From assembly GCA_963932465.1 (NCBI GenBank), contig OZ010798.1, positions 18,770,981-18,834,980 on the forward strand: a stretch of 64,000 nucleotides of DNA, given 5' to 3'. The stretch's first letter is position 1, and each line of letters starts with the position of its first letter. This document shows, in pieces, positions 46,701 to 57,521 of the stretch. Under the pieces are notes generated by a model. That model searched no databases, was not told the origin of the DNA, and worked only from the letters and a program-made list of their open reading frames with translations. The translations under genes were made by a program, and so were the position numbers. Origin of the DNA: Maratus speciosus. Taxonomy: Eukaryota > Arthropoda > Arachnida > Araneae > Salticidae.

Positions 46701-47215
46701 GTCTTTTCTGATGCTTAAGGTCTTTGGAAATTGGAATTTCAAATGACAGCAGTAATATACCATTGCACAATACTTTTGTTTATATTATATATATATATAT
46801 ATATATAAGTGAATCATTCATTTAACATTCAACATTTTAATCTAACTCGGTTCTTGTCAAATGACTAATTAATCCAGATTTCCATAAAATGTTTTTACAT
46901 TAGATAACATGAATTAAAGGAAACACATTAAAAAAAACTATATGTAATGGCGCCATCTGCTTTTCTTATACTAAACTTTAGCTTGTTTTTTTAGTCAACG
47001 TTCGTCTTTTGTGACTTTTGTTTTCTTTAAGGAATTAAATTTGATTTTTGATTATTAGTTTCAAAAACGTTTTGCGTTGCATCTATTTATATTATGAAAT
47101 ATACACATTTATACATATAAAAAGTTTTTAAAATTCTAGTATTTTAACAGGGAACGAAAGTTTTTTTTTAAATAAATAGTCTGAACAATTACATCATGAA
47201 AAGTATTACTAAAAA
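46701..47215. other. AT-rich spacer
   Basis: A (TA)n tract at about 46785-46806; no gene seen. Confidence 0.5.
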
Positions 47216-47425
47216 TTTTATCGTGAAAATAAAATAAATCACAAATTTGCTAAATGATGAATACAAAATGTTGTAACGTTATAAATTAAACAAACATTAA
47301 ATTTAAAGTTTAAAATTCGACGTTTCGGTTAACATTTACGGTGTTGACGTTAGTTTAGTTTTTAACTTTACAACATTCTGTATACACCATTTAGTAACTT
47401 TGTGATTTATTTTTTCACGATAAAA
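47216..47425. mobile_element. inverted-repeat element, about 63-bp arms
   Basis: TTTTATCGTGAAAATAAA... (47216 on) is matched by the inverted TTTTATCGTGAAAAAATAAA at the right end (47425 back). Contains AATTCGACGTTTCGGTTAAC in the middle. 210 bp; no clear target duplication. Confidence 0.7.
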
Positions 47426-47783
47426 ATTGTATTTTTTATATACAAAAAAAAAAAAAAAAAAAAATACTTTCCTTCTCATCTCCATTTTGACTATTTTAAC
47501 GAAATATTCAGAATTTTTAGGTGGGAAAGGGACTAAAAAAAGGTCTTATGTAAAAACTAAAAAAATTATGTTTGTACATGTATGCATCATACTATGATTA
47601 TACTTTTTCATTCATGTTTTGATGATTTTTACCTTGGAGATGTTCAAAAACATTTTAACAATTAAGAAAAGCTGGGAGTACGATGATGCATATTTTTTTA
47701 ATTTTGGGGGGAAAGAACGTATGATATGCTATAAGACGTAAATATCATAAAAAAAAATCCCTATAACTTGTAAAAATATTAGG

Positions 47784-47826
<43 letters not shown>

Positions 47827-48232
47827 GTTAATTTTATCTCTTATCTGAATAAAGGGTTCTTGAAATTGGTGTTTAACAGATAAAATCGATTATTTTTGTT
47901 TAAATCTTCCCGTAAGCTTAAATGATAAGGGTGTTTCAAATCGTTTATTTTAACAAACGGAAACGGGGATAAAACGTATATTTTTTTATGTGTGCTTTGA
48001 ACTGCTCTCTTTATCATTATAATTTAAATCTGCAACTAATTAGGGAAATAAATAAATCTTTTATTAAATAACAAAATAGTTTTCACATGGAGCAATTTAA
48101 TAAAAATTTAAAATATTAGAAGGTAAAATTAATTTTAAACAAACTGCATTCAGAATAAGATAAAATTGTGGCACATTTTCTAGTAAATATATGCCCATAA
48201 TAGCAATCTAATACTTTTTGCATTTGACTGGT
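47426..48232. other. AT-rich spacer with A-runs
   Basis: Long A-runs at about 47444-47464 and 47790-47822. No gene supported. Confidence 0.5.
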
Positions 48233-48475
48233 TTAATTTAACTTTTTTTCCAAGGAATGTTTCCTTTTTTTGCTTGACCAAGTTAATCTTTGTCCACAAG
48301 GCTTTGATGATCTTGAATTCCCTTTTCTATTATTCAAATTTCTGAATTCTTTCACCCATTTATTGCAATCTGCTAAATTTTTAACATTGCTGCAAACTGA
48401 AATTAAATTTTGGGAAATTGATTCGATTTCATTAAAATATGAAGTCGGAAGTTTAACTTCTCCAAAAACAGACAT
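48233..48475 (-). CDS. unrecognised 80-codon ORF (doubtful)
   Basis: An 80-residue frame beginning MSVFGEVKLPTSYFNEIESI and ending in a Lys/Arg/Ser-rich tail (SSKKRKHSLEKKLN). Its composition is less biased than neighbouring chance frames, and the middle (NLADCNKWVKEFRNL) looks protein-like. I do not recognise a family. It could be an exon, a decayed transposase piece or chance. An overlapping plus-strand frame of similar length argues for caution. Confidence 0.25.
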   Translation of the reverse strand: MSVFGEVKLPTSYFNEIESISQNLISVCSNVKNLADCNKWVKEFRNLNNRKGNSRSSKPCGQRLTWSSKKRKHSLEKKLN

Positions 48476-48559
48476 TTCATAAAAATGAGGAAATAAAAAA
48501 AACTGTTAATGAGCAGTTGTTTCTAAGTTAGTGTTTTGCGCTTTCATAATGGTGCTAAA

Positions 48560-48640
48560 ACAAATCGCATAAAAGAAACCAACCAATCAGGAGGCCGGAA
48601 ATCTCTCTGTGGTCTCTATTCGAGTAAACAGAGTTTAAAT
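48560..48640 (+). repeat. dispersed repeat fragment, GGTTGGCTCGT family
   Basis: CCAATCAGGAGGCCGGAAAT, GTGGTCTCTATTCGAGTAAA and CAGAGTTTAAATGCC match the other two fragments. It abuts the left end of segment B. Confidence 0.65.
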
Positions 48641-49424
48641 GCCTCCCGGTCAGGTGGTCAGCGTAACGCGGGATCCTCGGTGTTTAGTTCCCAAGCAAGC
48701 TTGCTACTCATTTTATCGATGCTGAAGGGATGAAAGACTGGGTGAACTTTGCCCAGTCGAACTGAAGAAAATCAAGATGATATAAAAATATAATCTCGTA
48801 TTAAAATCAAAATGTAAAATTAAGCTTAACTCCATGTACAGCTGTAATGTTACTCATGCATTTTTTTTCACATTTTATTATCTTGGGAATGTAATGCTTA
48901 AAACTTTTTCTATATTTTGAATTTACATTAGCAGATGAAGAACAATATCTCAAGTATAATTTCTAATATATATGTATATTTCCTCAATTAATAATCTTAA
49001 ATACATAATTTTTCATATTAATAATTATACTATAAATTATAACTAATAATAATACATATTTCTAAATACGACTGTATAAAAAATACTTATTTTAATCTGA
49101 AGATACTGGAAATTATAAAATTGTGAATTTATAATATGAATTCTTTACGATGTAAAAGTACCTATAAATAGCAATTTCAATTTTATTTTTAAAAAATCTT
49201 GTATTAATCTGAATTTGAAATACCGAAAATAATAAAGGCCTAAATTAAAAACTTATGAAATTATAATTTCAGTTTTTAATCTTTCAGCTTTTAAAGTCTA
49301 TTCTGTGGCCTAGTGTTGGTCAAACGATGAGAACTATTGTGGCCATGAGGTTTCTACTGTGGGAGGAACCTAACCCAAACTTATCTCAGAGCGTTGCGGC
49401 TCATATTAAGAAGTCAGTATTTAA

Positions 49425-50284
49425 CCCCTTAATTCTCGCTCCCGTCAATATCTCGGGCTGAGGTGTCGTTCCTTATTTCTCGTGCACGTCATATTCTCGG
49501 GCTGGAGATTTAATTGCTGGAAAAAACTTATGAAACCAGAAAAAATGAACTGGAATTTCCATTTGAAGTCTTTGAATAATAGCACTCTGGTTTGATTTGT
49601 ACGATCTATAATTTGCCATAGATTTGTCATAGATTTGTAATATTTTTGTCACTTTGATATGGATTCTGATGAATCAAGCCTTTCTGATGATAGCTGGAAT
49701 ATTAGCCCCTTCACGGTCGCTTAATATTTGAAAAACCATCAAAAGTGTACCTATTTTTTTTATTACAGAAATTGAATAATTATAAGGTTTCTAAATAAAA
49801 TATGCAATTAGTTTATTTTTAAGGCGAAAAAACAATATTTTATAGCCATATTCATATTTGCATAAAAGCCATCATGCGAGGATCATGTGTCTTAACCTCT
49901 TAAGCTCCGCCCCCGATAAATGTAGGCTACTATCTTTTAATTCAGATTGTTTGACTCCCACCAGTTTTTTTTTTAAATAGTGTAAATGGCTTTATTTTCG
50001 TATCATTTTATCTGCCGTAAACTACGGTGGTGGGAATCAAACAATCTGAATTAAAAGATAGTAGCGTACATTTATCGGGGGCGGAGCTTAAGAGGTTAAG
50101 ACACATAATTCTCGCATGATGGCTTTTATACAAATATGAATATGGCTATAAAATATTGTTTTTTCGGCTTGAAAATAAACTAATTGCATATTTTATTTAG
50201 AAACCTTATAATTATTCAATTTCTGTAATAAAAAAAATAGGTACTCTTTTGATGGTTTTTTTCAAATATTCGACCGTGAAGGGA
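49425..50284. mobile_element. TTAA insertion in B: gamma element with foldback
   Basis: TTAA at 49421-49424 and 50285-50288. The left part (49425 to about 49690) is gamma-like (CCCCTTAATTCTCGCTCCCG). The rest (49706-50284) is an inverted repeat whose outer ends are the gamma right end (CCCCTTCACGGTCGC / GACCGTGAAGGG). At its centre (49894-50098) is a tighter palindrome with AAGCTCCGCCCCCGATAAAT arms. Confidence 0.75.
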
Positions 50285-50532
50285 TTAAAAGACCAGTATT
50301 ACTTCCCAAAATCACTAGATTAAGTAATGGGAGGAAATGGGTGGGGTTTCTGATACTACAGCCGGTTCCTCGCGTTACAAACTTTCAGATATAGTGGAAC
50401 AGTGACATAATGATTATAATTTAACTCTGATGTTTAAGACTCCGCTGCACTGAAACTCTCCGATCGCGAAATCCCGTGTTATTCTGTGGGAAAACTTTCA
50501 AGCGCGATTACTCATTACCTAACATAATTACG

Positions 50533-50831
50533 AACACTTTGCACTCGAAGTTTTTTTCATTCGTATTACCAGCAACTCGAAGCGATTTTAGTTATAATCT
50601 TATTATTTTTTTAATTCTTTATGAATACAAATGTTATGATATAAAATAAATAAATAAATAAAATTATTACATTTTGTAATCGTCCAAAGTGTGATACCTC
50701 TCGAAGCAATTGCCAATATGTAATCTTGGCTTTTCTAGACAGGTATCACAAAATTATTTGCATTGTCTCCGTAGCGGAGCCCTCGAGTTTGAAAACGAAT
50801 TTTAAATGGCTCCGCCCTCGAGTACAAAGGG
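50533..50831. mobile_element. TTAA-type insertion in segment B
   Basis: Starts CACTTTGCACTCGAAG and ends CTCGAGTACAAAGGG; the ends are inverted relatives. Segment A reads AATTATTAAAATGCC without interruption (about 19140), locating the insertion at a TTAA that has since mutated (CGAA left, TAAA right). Non-coding. Confidence 0.65.
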
Positions 50832-51068
50832 TAAAAATGCCGTTTTCACCATTAGAAAGCAGACGTTAGATGCTAATGATGTACACTTTAAAAAAAAAAA
50901 AATTCCGTAAATGTTAAGTACCTAAAAAATCCTTATAAACTTTGAAATTTCCATTTGATTAAGATACTTCTTAAGATACTTCTTCTTAAAAATACTTAAA
51001 ATTTACGTAGACAATTTTTAAAAACTCACATCATCGCCATCTGACGTCTACTTTTTGATGGTGCAAAC

Positions 51069-51247
51069 AGGGCTCCCAAATGGTCCGCCAACTGAATACC
51101 AATAATTTTTTAGAAAATTTTTCGTTTTAGATTTTTCTTACAAACCGCCCCGAAATCACATTTGAAAGTTAATTCTAGCGCAAACCTACCATAAAATTTT
51201 CTGTTAAAATTTATTGGTATTCAGTTGGCGAACCATTTGGGAGCCCT
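51069..51247. mobile_element. hAT-type miniature element, 179 bp
   Basis: Perfect 8-bp duplication GTGCAAAC (51061-51068 and 51248-51255). Terminal inverted repeats AGGGCTCCCAAATGGT... extend over about 35 bp and include GCCAACTGAATACCAATAA. Segment A lacks it. Confidence 0.85.
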
Positions 51248-52210
51248 GTGCAAACGGTTTTTTAATAATTATATTATGTAAGGAATAATCCCGCTTCAAA
51301 GTTTTCCCTTAGGTTAACATGGGATTTCGCGGTCATGGAGTTCCAGTGCCGTAGCCCCTTAAGTAAAAGCCAAAGACAGAACATGAAATAGTTTACTATC
51401 GTGCGTTAGTGCATTTGTTAAGATGAACCATTTACATTATACGTTCATTAAACGAATTAAATAAACTGCTTCTGTATAGTCACTATATTAAAAAAAGACG
51501 ATAAATATTTTATGAAATTAAACCACCAACTAATCGCAGGAAATATAAAAATAGCCATTTAATAGGAAATAATGTATTCTTTCAATTTATGTTTTAAAAA
51601 AAAAAGCTTGAGGCAAGGGCTCGCCTTCATATAGAAATCACATCAAACTCTGCAAATTTCCATTACACATTTTTGAGATCATATCTACCCTATATATATA
51701 AAATCCTAATGAAACGAATTTATGAAACGGATATATGAAACGACTGAAATGAAACGAATTTATGAAACGATTCTTTGAAACGACTGATTGACTGACACGG
51801 CGATTTCTCCTAAAATATGGAATACTTTGCGATGAAATTAATACCAAAAATCCGTATTGATCCGCAGATCTCAAAACTGGCATTAGAATTTTTAAATTCG
51901 AATTAGTTTTCGAAATATTATTTTATGTTTTTTTTTTATTTTTTGTAATTTTATATACTTTTTTCTAATGATGGAAACTAATTTTAATCATAACAGATAT
52001 ATATTTTTTCATATTTCAGAAAAAGTTATTATTTTAAACTAATTTGGCGACCAGTTTGGCCTCCCTTAAATCTATGCTAAGAACAATGCTTTTCTTTTTT
52101 GTATTTCGTTATAATTTTATTTAATACAAAACTTTCATTTAAAACTGAAACATTTAAAATTAATGGCTTTCACTTCTTTCTTTTTTTAAACGAAACGAAA
52201 AGAAAAATAT

Positions 52211-52373
52211 TAAGCGCAGATATCATCGGGGTACCTAATTGGCGCCAAAATGGCGTTATTTTGCCTGCCATGGTAACCTGGCTATTGTTGTTTATTTTTA
52301 TTAATAAATGTTTATTTACCTTTATTTTCTTTTATTTACATATGTAACTAGTATACGAAAACGAGGTTTTCGC
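52211..52373 (-). mobile_element. deleted Y element in Helitron copy 1
   Basis: Begins AGCGCAGATATCATCGGGG and contains TACCTAATTGGCGCCAAAATGG; ends at TTCGCCAAAC before AATTATTAAATAATG. It occupies the same site as the Y element at 60098-60706 in Helitron copy 2, so it was inserted before the Helitron copies separated. Confidence 0.6.
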
Positions 52374-52439
52374 CAAACAATTATTAAATAATGTAACAAA
52401 TCATGACATTTAATTTCAACTTCAAAGCAATGTTTTAAT

Positions 52440-52728
52440 GGTACCACTTAGTTATCCCGTCGACCAATTTCGCCAAATTATATAAAGAGACAAACACTCG
52501 CAAAATTATACAAATTGACATAATTCTTATTTTAAATAATGAAAGAACAAATAAATTAGTATAACGTTAATTACAAATAAAACTTCGAAATAAAAATCAT
52601 TTGATGGCGTAAACTCGTGTAACTTCCTTAAAGTCAAGTGAATGTGACATTTACGATCAACTATTATACGCATTTAATCTTATAGTTTCACGATAGATTT
52701 TTGGTCGACGGGATAACAAAGTATTACC
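52440..52728. mobile_element. Z element in Helitron copy 1 (Merlin-like)
   Basis: Terminal inverted repeats GGTACCACTTAGTTATCCCG and GGTAATACTTTGTTATCCCG, then TCGACC. Site duplication is approximately GTTTTAAT, its right copy altered by T expansion and the adjoining TTAA insertion. Helitron copy 2 reads through this point (about 60040) without Z. Confidence 0.75.
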
Positions 52729-52737
52729 TTTTTTTAA

Positions 52738-52946
52738 CCCCTTAATTCTCGCTCCCGAGATATTCTCGGGCTGTGTCTTTTACTCAAATTGTTTGATTCC
52801 CACCAGTTTTATAAAATAGTGAAACTGGCTATATTTTAGTATCGTTTTACCTGTCATTAAATAAGGTGAATATTCCTTTTTTATAAAAGTGGTGCCAATA
52901 AGCAATTTGAATTATTTAACCGTAATTTAATTCGAGCGATAAGGGG
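52738..52946. mobile_element. TTAA-flanked miniature element, gamma-like ends
   Basis: TTAA at 52734-52737 and 52947-52950; ends CCCCTTAATTCTCGCTC and, inverted, CCCCTTATCGCTCG. 209 bp. It also carries TTGTTTGATTCCCACCAG, shared with the centre of the 49894-50098 palindrome. Inserted beside Z. Confidence 0.8.
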
Positions 52947-52986
52947 TTAATTTACCACTCGAAAAATAAAAAAAATAATAACTGGC

Positions 52987-53023
<37 letters not shown>

Positions 53024-53224
53024 TATTGCCGACGAGATTTGCACAGGGCTAACACAAAAGTACGAAGAATTTTTTGCGATCATAGCAAATTTTATGTAGT
53101 TTTATTCGAAAAAGTAATTTTGATTCTTTAATCAAAATGGAAACCTTTCATAAGAAAAGCGAAGAGCCGTAACTGTTTATGGCAGCGCAGTTACATGCTA
53201 TACTACTGCAGCATAACTATATAT

Positions 53225-54757
53225 AGTAGAAAATCTCCTCATTACTGAGGGATTTGATACTTTTGCAAGGGAGATTTGATACAATGTTATGTAAATTTCG
53301 AAAAAAAAAAGTTGTAGACAATTCAATTTATGTCCCGTCCCATACAACTTATTGAACATAACTCTCGAAATATTTCAATAAAAATAAAGTTCATTGATTT
53401 TAATAGTTTTATTTTATTTTATTCTATTTTTTTATTTATTTATTTTGGCCAAAAGGTTTTGAATCCATCATCTCCGATTTTAAAGAAATGCCCAAAGTTG
53501 CATGGATAGTCACATATGTTTGAAAACAAATATGCAGAAAAATATAACCCAAGCAGCAAATAATCCCTGGCCGAACCTCCACCGCATGTCCTAGTCTGAC
53601 AATTTTTTGCCCGGTCGACCTCATTTCCTGAGATCGGCAGTAAAGGCATTTTGGCCGCACGGTAAACGATCTGAGGATCGTATGATCCTGATATGTTGTG
53701 CTTAGATTTTGGACATATTGCCGACGTCTTTTTGACTACTGTGTTCAGGCTGTTTTCTTGTTATTTTCTACTCCTCACCCCCCCCCCCCCCAAGTTTTTT
53801 GCCCTCTTGTTTTCGTGGTATACTAGCTGTGAAAACCATACCTTTTAAAAGTGCACTTTGTATTAAAAGTAATTTATAAAGAAATATGACATTTATTTTC
53901 ATGTGAGTTATTAATCTATGACTTTGAACTTAATTTTAAGTAATACACGTAAAAGTTATTTTTGGTGAACATAAATTGCTTAGCAAATTTTCTACACAAA
54001 TTAGCAAAATCTCATCTAAAAAAAATAAATGACAGTCCGACAAATATTGCAAAATAAGTCTTAATATTAGAAGAAGCTTTTTTTACTGTTTTTATGAATT
54101 ATGAATGGTCAGTCATACTTAAATAATATTTTGATAAGTAAAATGTTATGAAATACACTGTTGTACACTTTAAATACTAGGGTATAAAAACTAGGTTATT
54201 TTGGGCGATTTAAATGAATAAATTCAAATAATATATGTAGATAATAGCTAAAATTTTGAATATTAAAACTATTATTTGCAATAAATGCGTTTTTAAAGTA
54301 AGGATAAATAATTGATGAGTTGACATAATAAATTTAGCATCGCATTTTTAAGAGACATGGTAAAAGAAAATTTTTTTTATTATTATTATCAGAATAATTT
54401 CGAACATTAAAACTTTAATAAGGTCAAAACTAATAATACACTATTAATAAACTAAAAATTTTCACGTTTTTTGAAATGCATTTAATTTATAAAAGAAAGC
54501 ATTATTTTATTTCCTACAATGCATACAAATTTATTGATAATAATTTTTCATAAATCCCGAAAAAAATAAAGAAATTAAATTCTCACATTCTAGGTTTTTA
54601 TTACCCCCCCCCACACACACACACACACCTTATTACAGTCTTTGCAAGGTAAAAAGTATTCAGGATTTACATTATAACATCTCATTCAAGTAGGCTATTC
54701 CTTACGGTAATATTTCCAGTTTTCCACACTTTCCCAAATCCTAACTTAAAGAAAGAG

Positions 54758-54798
<41 letters not shown>

Positions 54799-55773
54799 GC
54801 AAATAATTTTTTAATGTTTTAATTTTATTATTAAATATTCTTTATTTTTAATTTATTCATATGAATCATAAAAACAATCTAGTCTTTGCATCAAGTATAT
54901 AATTCACTTTTTTCTATTTTTAAAGTAAATTTTTAAGTATGAGTAACTATTCGTAATTCAAAAAAAGGGTGCATACTCCTTCTAATTTCTAGATATATTT
55001 GCGGTATATATCGAACGATCGTTTATTTTTGAAAGGTGAAAAATTGCTAACTTATGAAGAAAATGCTTAGAAATTTATACTCACTCTCTCACTTTACATA
55101 ACGTCCTCGCATTCCCGTATCCCTTCTCTGTCTGGTTAAAAATGACCTTGCTTGCAACATAAAAAGAGAAACAAAACCTTGAGGGGTTGGATAAGGTGGG
55201 TGAGAAAGACCTTGAAAGGGTTTGGGCAATCACGTGATTCGGAAATCCGCTGAAACTGCAGGGGGTATTGATGAGGGGACACACATTGTCGGGCATTAAT
55301 CGCCCCAGGAATGTCGGCCGATGTTATTTTCTGAGTAAATATTAACATTTCAAATCAATCAGTGCGATTTCGTGCCGATACCAGCATTGGACTACTGGAA
55401 CAGAATATGATTTATTGACATCATAATAATATCAGTGGGCGATTACCGATATTTCGCCGATAATTCGGATAAACGGCCTAATTCATTTCGATATATTTTG
55501 CTGTCTGGGAAAGCTTCTCTTGATAAAAACAAACATATTGTTTAAAAATTTTAAGTTGCATTTTTTTATTAAAAAAAATATTTTATTACTAAAAAACATT
55601 AATAAAAACAAGTTTTTGCAAGCAGATTACATGTATATTTAACTTTAAATAAAAAAAATATATTACGCGTGTAAAACGCTAGCGAGAACATTCATGGATA
55701 ATGGTATGAACTAGAGTCGAGGTATAGTTCCCCTTTATACTGTTTTTTTTTTATTTATTTATTTTTTTCTTTT

Positions 55774-55805
<32 letters not shown>

Positions 55806-56387
55806 GGAGGAAGGTGGCAGCTTTATGGGGGATTTTTCTGTAAGTAATACCTAACGATTAATCACGAAAAAATTCCTATACTCCCGAACTTTAATAAACA
55901 AAACTTATTTTTATGCATCTTTCAGTTTTCTATTCCGTGGTCTGTATATTTTGTGGAAGAAGATTTCTAGAGGGGACTACTGCACATGTGTAGAAACATC
56001 TTTATATCCGCCATAAAGTTTCAGTAATCGTAGCGCACTCTGTAACAAAATTGTCTTACTTTATCTCTGACAAAATAAATAGCTTTTAAATTGTTGTATA
56101 AAAACCAACGTTAAAGAATGAAGTAAATATGTACAGTGTGTTATTATATTCGTTAAAAGAAATCAATTGTATTAAAAATTCATAAAATCAGTGAAAGCTG
56201 CTGTTGTATCTTATTTCCATTACAAAATCAGAGAGCTAATAGTAACATTTTATTCTACTCATACCAGGTGATTTTTGAACTAATGTCTTATTTATATTTA
56301 AGCTCCGTTTTCTGTTCATAAAGAAAGGGTTTACCTTGAGTTTCAAAAGCGAGTGAGCACCTTTATTGGTATTAAGTTCTCCTCGCG
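53225..56387 (-). mobile_element. dispersed repeat family C, copy C5 (split)
   Basis: Parts 53225-53547 and 55510-56387, ending in the AAAGCGAGTGAGCACC, GGTATTAAG and CTCCTCGCG terminus. The gap between them is the 1.96-kb insertion. C4 (about 37340) and C1 (about 6140) show the uninterrupted GAAAAATATAAAGCTTCTC. Confidence 0.75.
53548..55509. mobile_element. unclassified 1.96-kb insertion element
   Basis: Delimited exactly by comparison of C5 with C4. Ends are CCCAAGCAGCAAATAATC and, inverted, CCCAGACAGCAAAATATATC. Comparison with the empty site implies about 2 extra A/T bases, so a very short target duplication. The outer 150-350 bp on each side are more GC-rich than the AT-rich middle, which contains (CA)n at 54610, an A-run at about 54761-54797 and no convincing reading frame. 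I do not recognise the superfamily. Confidence 0.7.
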
Positions 56388-56654
56388 AAGTTGGATAACA
56401 TACTAGGCAAAGCGAGTGAGCCAAAGCGTTATAAGTAAGCGAACAAACTTAATGCTGGAATCAGGCGTAAATTAACACAGTTGGGCCACCTTGTGGACAG
56501 AGTGATAAATTACATACGCGGGCTTTTAGAGGGGCATCCAGACGCACTTAACACCACGAAGTGTGCTTCGCTTTATCAGGGGCACTTCAGTTATTAATCA
56601 AGGTGAAGAAAACTTCACAATTTTAGTGGTGTCAGTAAGAAAACAGTTAGGTAT

Positions 56655-56785
56655 CTACCTGTAGTTCACATTCCATCCTCTACGTGGCGCATGACCTTGA
56701 TTGATGTGACCTCGCTTTTAATCTTGCAGTTACTTCTTCCATTTAAGATAGGACGCTTAGTTATATCGCTTTGTCTTGAGCGGTT
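56655..56785 (+). repeat. dispersed repeat family G, copy 2
   Basis: Pair of 20936-21060 (CTGTAGTTCAC, CTACGTGGCGCATGACCTTG, CCATTTAAGATAGGACGC). Confidence 0.7.
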
Positions 56786-56929
56786 AAAGATAGAAAGCTC
56801 TCATAGGACCAATATAAACTGCGAACTACGTTATGACGGCCCATTGAATAGCGTTGCAAAACAAACTTTACAGGGATGAAGCGCAGCGAGGCGCACGCTC
56901 ACTTTGCTCCAAAACAGGAAAAAAAAAAG

Positions 56930-57521
56930 CTATTTAACAAATTACAACGATTATTTGGAAAATGATTTTTTCGAAGACTAAAATTTAAGACATAAAAAAT
57001 CGCACGGAGTTGGTCATACATTACGTATGCCATGAATTAAACATTAATAGTGTTATTACACGTAAAAATTGCAAGCGACAAAAATCGCCTGTGACTCGTC
57101 AGATTTCTTAAAACTTACGTACTATCCATCTGAAACTTACGTATTATCCAAGCACTTCTTTGGCTGTTCAGGAAAAGGCTTTCCTATCGTCCAAGAAATC
57201 TGACGTCCCATTTTAAATGAAATTTCATTCTTAAACTTCTAAACATCCCACACTTTTACTTTTTACACCGTCGTATAGAGGAAAAAATGTACTTTTAAAT
57301 GCAATTTGTTTCTGAATTATTAATTTTTTTTGTAGTTTTTATTACTGGCAATTTATCATAGTGACAACAGAAGTATCCATCTCTGTTGAAAGTAAAGGGA
57401 AATACAGATTGCTGTATAGACCAATCAGAAAACGAATAAAATGTGGATTAAACCAATAAAAAGCGTCAGATATGCTTTTGATTTCCTACCCTGACGAGGA
57501 CAATAACCATTTTTCCAAATG
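56930..57521 (+). repeat. dispersed repeat family E, copy 2
   Basis: Pair of 812-1440. Slightly shorter, with small deletions; it runs into an A-run at about 57525. Confidence 0.8.

Larger units (their letters stand above)
48642..51595 (+). repeat. paralogous segment B (pair of 17784-19700)
   Basis: Same sequence order as A from CCCGGTCAGGTGGTC to ATTCTTTCAATTTATG. It carries insertions absent from A (50533-50831 and 51069-51247) and a gamma/foldback insertion (49425-50284) where A has a different element. Non-coding. Confidence 0.8.
51684..53210 (+). mobile_element. non-autonomous Helitron, copy 1 (3' end missing)
   Basis: Starts TCTACCCTATATATATAAAA after an A, as expected for Helitron insertion between A and T. 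The 5' region has ATGAAACGAATTTATGAAAC-type short repeats. It matches copy 2 (61258 leftward) for most of its length, then breaks off near 53210, where family C sequence begins; the CTAG hairpin end is absent. It carries a deleted Y element (52211-52373), a Z element and a TTAA element. No Rep/helicase. Confidence 0.7.

Noticed and set aside
55081..55348. 70-71 codon minus-strand frames
   Set aside because: They overlap in different frames inside the GC-richer subterminal part of the 1.96-kb element and show no recognised protein motif.
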